Shown piece by piece: positions 28,942-33,391 of a DNA stretch of 33,504 bases. The DNA lies in IMG/VR virus record IMGVR_UViG_3300008448_000343, positions 1 to 33,504 of that record; one strand, 5' to 3'. The number at the start of each line of letters is the position of its first letter. Position 1 is the stretch's first letter. This DNA comes from a virus. The position numbers were made by a program, and so were the translations under genes. The notes under the pieces are model-generated. The model ran no database searches. It saw only the letters and a list, made by a program, of their open reading frames with translations, and had not been told where the DNA came from.

Positions 28942-29019
28942 ATGACCAGTCTTGGGTGCATAGGTACATGACTGATCTTAGGTGCATATGCACATGACCA
29001 GTCTTAGGCGTATACGCCC
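28942..29019. repeat. Three 26-bp iterons with internal dyads
   Basis: Contiguous units start at 28942, 28968 and 28994, each opening ATGAC(C/T)(A/G)(G/A)TCTT. The second ends with the perfect palindrome GTGCATATGCAC, the third with a different perfect palindrome, GGCGTATACGCC, and the first with an imperfect one. Iterons beside DnaA-type boxes are typical of replication origins or repressor clusters. Confidence 0.8.
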
Positions 29020-29024
29020 ATATA

Positions 29025-29075
29025 GGGGGGTGTATATAGGGGGGGTATATATAGGGGGTATATGGGGACGTCCCC
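29025..29075. repeat. Four G-tracts ending in a GGGGACGTCCCC palindrome
   Basis: G-runs of 6, 7, 5 and 4 (29025, 29039, 29054, 29064) are separated by TATA-rich linkers of 6-8 bases. The last run belongs to the 12-base palindrome GGGGACGTCCCC. A G-quadruplex on the plus strand is possible. Confidence 0.6.
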
Positions 29076-29095
29076 TGTGGATAACCTGTGTATAA
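29076..29095. promoter_or_regulatory. Two DnaA-box-like sites, 11 bp apart
   Basis: TGTGGATAA (29076-29084), the complement of the DnaA box TTATCCACA, is followed 11 bases on by TGTGTATAA (29087-29095). The pair recurs at 33139-33158. Confidence 0.6.
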
Positions 29096-29099
29096 CTAA

Positions 29100-29115
29100 T
29101 GTGATGCTTATCACA
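29100..29115. promoter_or_regulatory. CRP-like dyad 3
   Basis: TGTGA-TGCTTA-TCACA, centred at about -74.5 from the promoter at 29153-29175. Confidence 0.65.
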
Positions 29116-29152
29116 AAAATACTTTTCCGACACGCCCGAAAAACACCCCAAA

Positions 29153-29175
29153 ATGTCAGACCCCCCTGTTATACT
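29153..29175 (+). promoter_or_regulatory. RecA-NDp/PafBC-like promoter 1
   Basis: ATGTCAGAC, 8 bases, TATACT. It fits tTGTCRgtg-N8-TAnnnT, the actinobacterial LexA-independent DNA-damage promoter, with extended TGT before the -10. No -35 hexamer is seen. A leader hairpin (GTTAAAGA-AGG-TCTTTAAC) follows before the Shine-Dalgarno of the gene at 29228. Confidence 0.75.
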
Positions 29176-29227
29176 TACTAGTATAAAGAAAGTTAAAGAA
29201 GGTCTTTAACAAGAAAGGAGATAGTCA

Positions 29228-29410
29228 ATGACTAACTCACTATTTGGACAAGGGTTCGCTACACTTAGCGACTACCCTAAAGGCATGATGAACTTATGCC
29301 AATGCGGTCAGGTAATACTCGCCCCCGCTACAATTCATGACATTTGTACAACAAATGGCGACTCTTATGGTCGTACTTGCTACCACTCACAATGTGGTCG
29401 CTCTCTCTAA
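29228..29410 (+). CDS. Small Cys-rich protein
   Basis: 60 residues. CQCG (residues 24-27) and CYHSQCG near the C-terminus, with one more Cys between, suggest a zinc ribbon. AAAGGAG precedes the ATG. It is the first gene of operon 1, behind a RecA-NDp-like promoter. Function unknown. Confidence 0.68.
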   Translation: MTNSLFGQGFATLSDYPKGMMNLCQCGQVILAPATIHDICTTNGDSYGRTCYHSQCGRSL

Positions 29411-29458
29411 GTAATTAGAGAAAAACAAAACTAACTAAAAAGAAAGGTCGTTAAATAA

Positions 29459-29554
29459 ATGACACTAGATGAATACAAGGCGCTTGTAGAAGCGCAACGC
29501 AAGGAAAGCCTTGCAATTGCCCTATCCTTACTAAAGAAAGAAACAAATAAATGA
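29459..29554 (+). CDS. 31-residue helical peptide
   Basis: MTLDEYKALVEAQRK then ESLAIALSLLKKETNK should be one amphipathic helix. AGAAAGG lies 12 bases before the ATG, as in other small genes here, and the TGA overlaps the next ATG (ATGA). Function unknown. Confidence 0.6.
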   Translation: MTLDEYKALVEAQRKESLAIALSLLKKETNK

Positions 29555-29736
29555 AAACTGACTATGAATTAGAACAAGAATTGCAAGAGCAATTTAACGA
29601 ATACCTAAATGATTCGCATGACCCAGTAATGATTGCAGGAATTTTATTTTATCCTGCCGACATTCTAAAAGAATGCGACCCAATTGCTTATCGTGTTTTC
29701 TTAAATGATTTTGAATCTTATTTAGAAAACGAATAA
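29551..29736 (+). CDS. Small conserved phage-type protein
   Basis: 61 residues, acidic: a helical N-terminus, then VMIAGILFYPADILKECDPIAY followed by RVFLNDFESYL. The core FxPxDILKExDPIAYxxxxxDF is a motif I recognise from small hypothetical proteins in many actinophages and cyanophages. Function unknown. Last gene of operon 1, followed by a terminator. Confidence 0.72.
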   Translation: MKTDYELEQELQEQFNEYLNDSHDPVMIAGILFYPADILKECDPIAYRVFLNDFESYLENE

Positions 29737-29741
29737 AAACC

Positions 29742-29773
29742 AAGATCGCAGAAATAAAAAATCTGCGATTTTT
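29742..29773 (+). terminator. Rho-independent terminator of operon 1
   Basis: Stem ATCGCAGA (29745-29752) with TCTGCGAT (29762-29769), extendable by A-T pairs, then four to five Ts. It directly follows the last gene of operon 1. Confidence 0.8.
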
Positions 29774-29785
29774 GGGACGTCGTTT

Positions 29786-29799
29786 CGAACAGATGTTCG
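29786..29799. promoter_or_regulatory. LexA-type SOS box
   Basis: CGAAC-AGAT-GTTCG, with T on both outer sides, fits the Gram-positive/actinobacterial LexA box (TCGAAC-N4-GTTCGA; CGAACRNRYGTTYG-like). It lies 1 base before CRP-like dyad 4 and upstream of the promoter at 29847-29875. Confidence 0.65.
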
Positions 29800-29815
29800 T
29801 ATGATGTAAATCACA
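29800..29815. promoter_or_regulatory. CRP-like dyad 4 (variant)
   Basis: TATGA-TGTAAA-TCACA: right half exact, left half with mismatches. Centred at about -74.5 from the promoter at 29847-29875. Confidence 0.5.
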
Positions 29816-29846
29816 TCAAAAATGTCCGTTTTGTGCGTGTCTAAAC

Positions 29847-29875
29847 TTGACTTTTTGACTTTTATCTGCTAGTAT
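29847..29875 (+). promoter_or_regulatory. Sigma70-type promoter of operon 2
   Basis: TTGACT (29847-29852), 17-base spacer, TAGTAT (29870-29875) with TGC before it. Two leader elements (29913-29964) lie downstream in the transcribed sense, then a second, RecA-NDp-like promoter. Confidence 0.65.
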
Positions 29876-29912
29876 TACTACTATAACAATTAAATAATGA
29901 CAGTTTAGCCAA

Positions 29913-29964
29913 TGAGCCTAAGCAAATAAATGTGACCAGTATCACAGTGAGCCTTAGCAAATAA
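29913..29964 (+). repeat. Leader element pair 3 around a CRP-like dyad
   Basis: TGAGCCTAAGCAAATAA (29913-29929) and TGAGCCTTAGCAAATAA (29948-29964) are direct repeats 35 bases apart, with CRP-like dyad 5 filling the gap exactly. Same element as the two minus-strand pairs but in plus orientation, like the promoter upstream of it. Confidence 0.7.
29931..29946. promoter_or_regulatory. CRP-like dyad 5
   Basis: TGTGA-CCAGTA-TCACA, centred at about -64.5 from RecA-NDp-like promoter 2. Confidence 0.65.
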
Positions 29965-29973
29965 GTGGCAAAA

Positions 29974-29996
29974 ATGTCAGCCCCCCATGATAAGAT
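29974..29996 (+). promoter_or_regulatory. RecA-NDp/PafBC-like promoter 2
   Basis: ATGTCAGCC, 8 bases, TAAGAT, with TGA before the -10. A palindrome (GATAAGA-TAG-TCTTATC) overlaps the -10 and the predicted start. GAAAGGAAG then precedes the ATG at 30030. Confidence 0.72.
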
Positions 29997-30029
29997 AGTC
30001 TTATCAACTTAACGAAAGGAAGTCTATAA

Positions 30030-30227
30030 ATGACTTACACTATAACACTAGAAACCTTTAATGGTTCTACCAAAAAAATCAACCTTGCCTCAAAAGGTGC
30101 GGTTGCTCAATTCATCTCAACTTATCCAACACAGTTACCTGTTGGCGTTGCAGTAAAGGTTGCTTGCGACACTCTCGGAATTAGTGGCACACTTCGTGGC
30201 ACTCTTACACCCTCAAAATCAAACTAA
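30030..30227 (+). CDS. Small protein, first gene of operon 2
   Basis: 65 residues, beta then helix (YTITLETFNGSTKKINL ... GVAVKVACDTLGISG), ending TLTPSKSN. Strong Shine-Dalgarno (GAAAGGAAG). Function unknown. Confidence 0.65.
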   Translation: MTYTITLETFNGSTKKINLASKGAVAQFISTYPTQLPVGVAVKVACDTLGISGTLRGTLTPSKSN

Positions 30228-30246
30228 AGAATAGGAAATAAAATAA

Positions 30247-30453
30247 ATGACTAAAGTAGAACACTCACTAAAGTTCGTAACAGAGTTCGATGAAACTCAC
30301 CCAGTAGCACAACAGGCCCTCGCTATCCCTCATGCAGATTTGGTTGCCATGCTTGAGGGAATGCTAAAAGATTTTCTTGTGCCTGCAATCGGTCCTGTCC
30401 TTGATGAAATAAATGAGCGAGGCACTTATGCAATTCTAAAGGTGGTCGAATAA
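30247..30453 (+). CDS. Small helical protein
   Basis: 68 residues, with HPVAQQALAIPHADLVAMLEG then LKDFLVPAIGPVLDEIN; two amphipathic helices. ATAGGAAATAAA lies before the ATG, and the TAA overlaps the next start. Function unknown. Confidence 0.65.
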   Translation: MTKVEHSLKFVTEFDETHPVAQQALAIPHADLVAMLEGMLKDFLVPAIGPVLDEINERGTYAILKVVE

Positions 30454-30644
30454 TGATGACTCGTAAAGACTATGTAGCAACTGCTGAAATTCTAAAAAGT
30501 TATTCAGAGTTAATTGACCAATTTACTTTTGAAGATTTAATCTATGATTTTTCAGACATGTTTTTATCAGATAACCCACGCTTTAACCCAATGACTTTTA
30601 AAATTGCGTGTGGTGTAAATGATTTAGCAAATAGTAATTCATAA
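30453..30644 (+). CDS. Small conserved phage-type protein
   Basis: 63 residues; a second ATG one codon later is equally possible. TRKDYVATAEILKSY, then LIYDFSDMFLSDNPRFNP and FKIACG. Proteins beginning with the RKDYxxIAxxL motif and ending in DNPRFxxxxFxxACG are common hypothetical proteins in phages of actinobacteria and cyanobacteria. Function unknown. Last gene of operon 2. Confidence 0.72.
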   Translation: MMTRKDYVATAEILKSYSELIDQFTFEDLIYDFSDMFLSDNPRFNPMTFKIACGVNDLANSNS

Positions 30645-30720
30645 TAAAAAAATCCTGAGCATGATTTAAAACTGCTCCACACTCAAAATTTTGGGACGTC
30701 GCTGTCGGGCGTGTCGTCCA

Positions 30721-30736
30721 CATGACGCAGATCACA
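30721..30736. promoter_or_regulatory. CRP-like dyad 6 (variant)
   Basis: CATGA-CGCAGA-TCACA: right half exact, left half CATGA. It lies 41 bases before dyad 7, about four helical turns. Confidence 0.45.
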
Positions 30737-30761
30737 CTCAAAATTGAGCGTAAGTTATCCA

Positions 30762-30777
30762 CATGACCTGTATCACA
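30762..30777. promoter_or_regulatory. CRP-like dyad 7 (variant)
   Basis: CATGA-CCTGTA-TCACA, centred at about -75.5 from RecA-NDp-like promoter 3. It overlaps the end of a DnaA box. Confidence 0.5.
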
Positions 30778-30815
30778 TTTCAAAATGTCCGATTTGTGGC
30801 ATTACTGGTCAGTAG

Positions 30816-30838
30816 ATGTCAGACCCCCATGCTACACT
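30816..30838 (+). promoter_or_regulatory. RecA-NDp/PafBC-like promoter 3
   Basis: ATGTCAGAC, 8 bases, TACACT, with TGC before the -10. A leader hairpin (TAAGGG ... CCCTTA) lies between it and the Shine-Dalgarno AAAGGTGG of the gene at 30894. Confidence 0.75.
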
Positions 30839-30893
30839 TACAGTATAAAGAAAAATAAGGGTAAAGAAATCCCTTAAAGAAAGGTGGTCTAAA

Positions 30894-31067
30894 ATGACTA
30901 CATTAACAAAATGCGTTGAGCATAACCCTATGAAATCTGCTATCTCCGAAATCGGTGATGAGCAATTTACCTTCTGCCAAAATTGTGAGCAGAACATTGA
31001 GCGTTGGTATAACGATACCGACCCAGAACGACTACCTATGTGGTCAGATTGGAAGGTATCTCAATGA
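30894..31067 (+). CDS. 57-residue protein with possible zinc site
   Basis: TKCVEHNP near the N-terminus, then FTFCQNCEQNIERWY: Cys7, His10, Cys28 and Cys31 could bind zinc. AAAGGTGG precedes the ATG, and the TGA overlaps the next ATG. First gene of operon 3. Function unknown. Confidence 0.62.
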   Translation: MTTLTKCVEHNPMKSAISEIGDEQFTFCQNCEQNIERWYNDTDPERLPMWSDWKVSQ

Positions 31068-31174
31068 TAGACTTCGTAAAACAATTAGAATTAAATAACT
31101 ATCTTGCAGACGAGCAGATAGACCCACTAGCAAAAATGCTAGATGAACTAATAAAAAAAGGAGAATACAAATGA
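31064..31174 (+). CDS. 36-residue helical peptide
   Basis: MIDFVKQLELNNYLADEQ then IDPLAKMLDELIKKGEYK: two short helices, acidic. The ATG overlaps the upstream stop (ATGA), and its own TGA overlaps the next ATG. The AAAGGAG inside its 3' end is the Shine-Dalgarno of the next gene. Confidence 0.58.
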   Translation: MIDFVKQLELNNYLADEQIDPLAKMLDELIKKGEYK

Positions 31175-31335
31175 GCACATTTGTACCAATCAAATCAGTA
31201 TGCGGTGCGGTTAGCACTAGCATAGACATCTATGACCTTGACCTAAACCCTCATGGTGTTATCTGTTGCGATAACTGCAAGTCAATTATTCTATGCCGTA
31301 AGGCTTGGGATTTTCTATACAAGAAAGGAGAATAA
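31171..31335 (+). CDS. 54-residue Cys-rich protein
   Basis: VCGAV, then VICCDNCKSIILC: five cysteines, four of them within about 11 residues, a compact zinc-ribbon-like knuckle. AAAGGAG lies 8 bases before the ATG. Function unknown; one of several Cys-rich small proteins in this region. Confidence 0.62.
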   Translation: MSTFVPIKSVCGAVSTSIDIYDLDLNPHGVICCDNCKSIILCRKAWDFLYKKGE

Positions 31336-31339
31336 CTAA

Positions 31340-31492
31340 ATGGCTATTTTTAATTTTGAGTTATTCGTTGATGTCGAAGCAGATGATTTTGAGTCTGCAC
31401 TATCATGGCTAAAGGCTATGCCACTTGAGAGACAATTAGACTTTCATGTTATTGACTATAGAGAAATGAAAGGAGAAATAGATGAAAACTAA
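31340..31492 (+). CDS. 50-residue protein
   Basis: MAIFNFELFVDVEADDF then ESALSWLKAMPLERQ: a strand, an acidic helix and a second strand (LDFHVIDY). AAAGGAG precedes the ATG. It overlaps the next gene by 11 bases. Function unknown. Confidence 0.6.
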   Translation: MAIFNFELFVDVEADDFESALSWLKAMPLERQLDFHVIDYREMKGEIDEN

Positions 31493-31643
31493 CTTTGAGA
31501 TAGCGCAAGAAATTAACACTCTTGCAAAAAAACACTATGGTGAAATGGATTTAGCATTTTCTTGGGGTTGCGCTCAAGGATTGCTAACTGCAAAACAATT
31601 AGAGTTAATTCTTGGAATACTAAAAGAAAAAGAGGAAAACTAA
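31482..31643 (+). CDS. 53-residue helical protein
   Basis: MKTNFEIAQEINTLAKKH, then MDLAFSWGCAQGLLTAKQLE and ILGILKEKEEN, all helical. GAAAGGAG lies just before the ATG, inside the upstream gene. Function unknown. Confidence 0.6.
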   Translation: MKTNFEIAQEINTLAKKHYGEMDLAFSWGCAQGLLTAKQLELILGILKEKEEN

Positions 31644-31733
31644 ATGATTGACTTTTTTGTAAATGGAAATGCACTCTTTTGGTTTTCAATGATCTGTTTA
31701 GCAAGCGGATTTTATTTATTTGTAAAAGAGTAG
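31644..31733 (+). CDS. 29-residue membrane peptide
   Basis: MIDFFVNGNALFW then FSMICLASGFYLFVKE: a single transmembrane helix. It begins immediately after the upstream TAA, with AAAGAGG as Shine-Dalgarno. Last gene of operon 3. Function unknown; comparable to the 30-residue membrane peptide at 28232-28324. Confidence 0.55.
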   Translation: MIDFFVNGNALFWFSMICLASGFYLFVKE

Positions 31734-31826
31734 AAAAACGGGACGTCGCGTTCGGGCGTGTCGCCACGCTGTGAGATTTATCACATAGGCTGAGCGTCTC
31801 ACTATTTGGATTTACTCGCTAGTAAC
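31734..31826. other. Control region between operons 3 and 4, upstream part
   Basis: No gene. GGGACGTCG (31740-31748) and TTCGGGCGTGTCG (31751-31763) repeat the arrangement at 30693-30716 almost exactly, before CRP-like dyad 8. No terminator hairpin is seen after the last gene of operon 3. Confidence 0.55.
31770..31785. promoter_or_regulatory. CRP-like dyad 8
   Basis: TGTGA-GATTTA-TCACA, centred at about -84.5 from the promoter at 31827-31855. Confidence 0.65.
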
Positions 31827-31855
31827 TTGATAATTTATGGTTAATAGGCTAAACT
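31827..31855 (+). promoter_or_regulatory. Sigma70-type promoter of operon 4
   Basis: TTGATA (31827-31832), 17-base spacer, TAAACT (31850-31855). A RecA-NDp-like promoter follows 31 bases downstream, the same tandem order as in front of operon 2. Confidence 0.6.
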
Positions 31856-31885
31856 TACATAGTAAGAAAAATAAATAACAAAGAT

Positions 31886-31908
31886 TTGTCAGACCCTAAT
31901 GGTAGGAT
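31886..31908 (+). promoter_or_regulatory. RecA-NDp/PafBC-like promoter 4
   Basis: TTGTCAGAC, 8 bases, TAGGAT, with TGG before the -10. The first T of the consensus is present here. No leader hairpin is seen in this one. Confidence 0.72.
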
Positions 31909-31940
31909 AGATTTAATAACAAAAAGAAAGAGGTTGGCAA

Positions 31941-32153
31941 ATGTCAGCAAATGTCTATACAATAGAAAACCTACTTGTAGGAAAAACTTATAAGTCACGC
32001 ACTTTAACAGGCGAAATTATAGATGCAGAAAAGTCTGATGTCTTTTATGGCGCAGGTTTAGAAAGTTATCGTGTTCAGGTTCGCCCACACTATCCTTCAG
32101 TATTTAATCTAAAGGATACTTATCGTATTCTATCAGTAAGAATTGGAGAATAA
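31941..32153 (+). CDS. Small beta-rich protein, first gene of operon 4
   Basis: 70 residues with VYTIENLLVGKTYKSRTLTG, ESYRVQVRPHYP and TYRILSVRIGE, the pattern of a small beta barrel (SH3-like). AAAGAGG precedes the ATG. Function unknown. Confidence 0.66.
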   Translation: MSANVYTIENLLVGKTYKSRTLTGEIIDAEKSDVFYGAGLESYRVQVRPHYPSVFNLKDTYRILSVRIGE

Positions 32154-32157
32154 ATAA

Positions 32158-32349
32158 ATGGGAAACTTAATCGAATTTTTGGTTGATTGTGTTGATTGCC
32201 ATGATGAAGGCGTAATTTTTTGGGGAAACTCATCGGGTGAGTATGACTCAGAATTTTGCGATTGCAATAAAGGCGTGTCGCTTGAAAATGAATACTGTGC
32301 ATGGTATGCTGAAAGTATCATGAACGAAAACTATAAGGAGAATAACTAA
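32158..32349 (+). CDS. Small Cys-rich zinc-ribbon-like protein
   Basis: 63 residues. DCVDCHDEGVIFWG and FCDCNKGVSL form a DnaJ-like CxxC ... CxC pair with a GxxFWG turn between, likely one zinc site. AATTGGAG lies before the ATG. Its TAA overlaps the next ATG. Function unknown. Confidence 0.68.
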   Translation: MGNLIEFLVDCVDCHDEGVIFWGNSSGEYDSEFCDCNKGVSLENEYCAWYAESIMNENYKENN

Positions 32350-32567
32350 TGAACGAATACCTATACTCAGTAACTACTACTAATGACGGAGAGGCTAAGC
32401 CTAATTGGATTGGTCGCTACTCAGATGCTTTATCTGCCGTTGAAGTTTATCAGAGATTTATTGACCACGGATTTGCTAATGAATTCCGTACAATAAATTT
32501 ATCAGAGCCTAGTGGCAAAATGCATACAAAGATTTTGTATCGCAGTGGAATTGTAGGAGGTAAGTAA
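32349..32567 (+). CDS. Small alpha/beta protein
   Basis: 72 residues with EYLYSVTTTNDGEAKPNWIG, then a helix (DALSAVEVYQRFIDHG) and a final strand (KMHTKILYRSGI). AAGGAG precedes the ATG. Function unknown. Confidence 0.66.
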   Translation: MNEYLYSVTTTNDGEAKPNWIGRYSDALSAVEVYQRFIDHGFANEFRTINLSEPSGKMHTKILYRSGIVGGK

Positions 32568-32855
32568 ATGGGAAGTGTTACAGCAATTGGATTAGCAGAC
32601 TCAGTATTAGATTTAGAAACGCAATTAGCGTATCACTTACAGGGTAATCACTATCCTCCAGTACCGCTAAGCATGGTGCAACCTTGCATCGAAGCAATTG
32701 ATGCATACTATGATGAGGACTATGACCGATTTATTGCTATGCCCGAAGGCGTATTCTATAAGGGCATGAGTCATGCACCAGCACACGCAATTGTAGACCA
32801 ACACCACCTATCTTGGTTTATTGACCCAGTAAATGAATTTGAAGATGAGGAATAA
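32568..32855 (+). CDS. Small acidic protein
   Basis: 95 residues, the longest gene in the plus-strand small-gene region. Helical N-terminus, then HYPPVPLSMVQPCIEAIDAYY, EGVFYKGMSHAPAHAIVDQHH and LSWFIDPVNEFEDEE. The section PPVPxxMVxPCIEAIDAYxxxDxxxxI is a pattern seen in small hypothetical proteins of actinophages. GGAGG precedes the ATG. Function unknown. Confidence 0.7.
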   Translation: MGSVTAIGLADSVLDLETQLAYHLQGNHYPPVPLSMVQPCIEAIDAYYDEDYDRFIAMPEGVFYKGMSHAPAHAIVDQHHLSWFIDPVNEFEDEE

Positions 32856-32856
32856 A

Positions 32857-33099
32857 ATGTCTGATACAATGATTGCTATGGATTTAATACACGCTGATAA
32901 CTTGCAGCCAGATCAACTAATGCTAGGCGATTTAATAAAAATTGGAGATGACATTGTTGAAATTCTTTTTATTGAAAGTGATTCCACTGGCGATAACTAT
33001 GATGTACAAACAGAAAATGAATTTGGAGAAAAAGAAGTAACGCAGTATAGTTACACTGATACAATTCCTCTTTATGTTTTTATAGAGCAAGAGGAATAA
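32857..33099 (+). CDS. Small acidic beta-rich protein
   Basis: 80 residues from the ATG at 32857, chosen over an ATG eight codons earlier because it has GATGAGGA at the right distance and starts just after the upstream stop. LGDLIKIGDDIVEILFIES, then NYDVQTENEFGEKEV: a small barrel, broadly like the 68-residue protein at 28324-28530. Last gene of operon 4. Function unknown. Confidence 0.67.
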   Translation: MSDTMIAMDLIHADNLQPDQLMLGDLIKIGDDIVEILFIESDSTGDNYDVQTENEFGEKEVTQYSYTDTIPLYVFIEQEE

Positions 33100-33136
33100 T
33101 TTTTATGCACTTCCCCGCATAAAAAAATCGACGTCG
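33100..33136. other. Stem-loop and CGACGTCG palindrome after operon 4
   Basis: TTTTTATGC (33101-33109) and GCATAAAAA pair around an 8-base loop; all outer pairs are A-T, so it could end transcription in either direction. CGACGTCG (33129-33136) follows. Confidence 0.45.
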
Positions 33137-33138
33137 CC

Positions 33139-33158
33139 TGTGGATAACCTGTGGATAA
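33139..33158. promoter_or_regulatory. Two perfect DnaA boxes, 11 bp apart
   Basis: TGTGGATAA occurs at 33139-33147 and 33150-33158 within an 11-base tandem unit (CCTGTGGATAA); a third, decayed unit starts at 33159 and runs into CRP-like dyad 9. Confidence 0.65.
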
Positions 33159-33162
33159 CCTG

Positions 33163-33178
33163 TGTGACGCTTATCACA
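33163..33178. promoter_or_regulatory. CRP-like dyad 9
   Basis: TGTGA-CGCTTA-TCACA, centred at about -75.5 from RecA-NDp-like promoter 5. Confidence 0.65.
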
Positions 33179-33216
33179 ATTCTTTGACTAGTCAGACCAT
33201 GCGACACGCTGGCTAT

Positions 33217-33239
33217 TTGTCAGTCCCCCATGCTAGACT
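33217..33239 (+). promoter_or_regulatory. RecA-NDp/PafBC-like promoter 5
   Basis: TTGTCAGTC, 8 bases, TAGACT, with TGC before the -10. This is the closest of the five to tTGTCRgtg-N8-TAnnnT. A leader hairpin (TCAGAAA-AGG-TTTCTGA) follows before AGAAAGGG. Confidence 0.78.
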
Positions 33240-33289
33240 TACAGTATAAAGAAAGTCAGAAAAGGTTTCTGAACTAGAAAGGGTCAAAA

Positions 33290-33370
33290 ATGACTAACAA
33301 TGAATTAAAAGATTTTGATGGTATTGAGCAACGCTCATGCGATTGCGATAACGAATACTGCTATTGCTAA
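33290..33370 (+). CDS. 26-residue peptide with CDCDNEYCYC tail
   Basis: MTNNELKDFDGIEQRS then CDCDNEYCYC: an acidic start and four cysteines in the last ten residues. AGAAAGGG lies before the ATG, directly behind promoter 5. The tail looks like a metal-binding or disulfide-forming module. Function unknown. Confidence 0.58.
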   Translation: MTNNELKDFDGIEQRSCDCDNEYCYC

Positions 33371-33391
33371 TAAAAGAAAGGTAATGAATAA

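Larger units (their letters stand above)
30645..30815. other. Control region between operons 2 and 3
   Basis: No gene. It contains GAGCA/TGCTC arms of a weak stem-loop (30657-30677), GGGACGTCG (30693-30701), TCGGGCGTGTCG (30705-30716), two CRP-like dyads and a perfect DnaA box, TTATCCACA (30755-30763). Confidence 0.6.

Noticed and set aside
28942-29019. Mini CRISPR array from the three 26-bp units
   Set aside because: The units abut without spacers and no cas gene is near; iterons fit better.
29820-30795. TGTCCG words at 29824 and 30786 as further RecA-NDp-like promoters
   Set aside because: C replaces the required purine after TGTC and no TAnnnT stands 8 bases after the 9-base box.
30598-32321. 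Minus-strand frames across the plus-strand small-gene operons
   Set aside because: They cross promoters, operators and several well-signalled plus-strand genes, and lack ribosome-binding sites.
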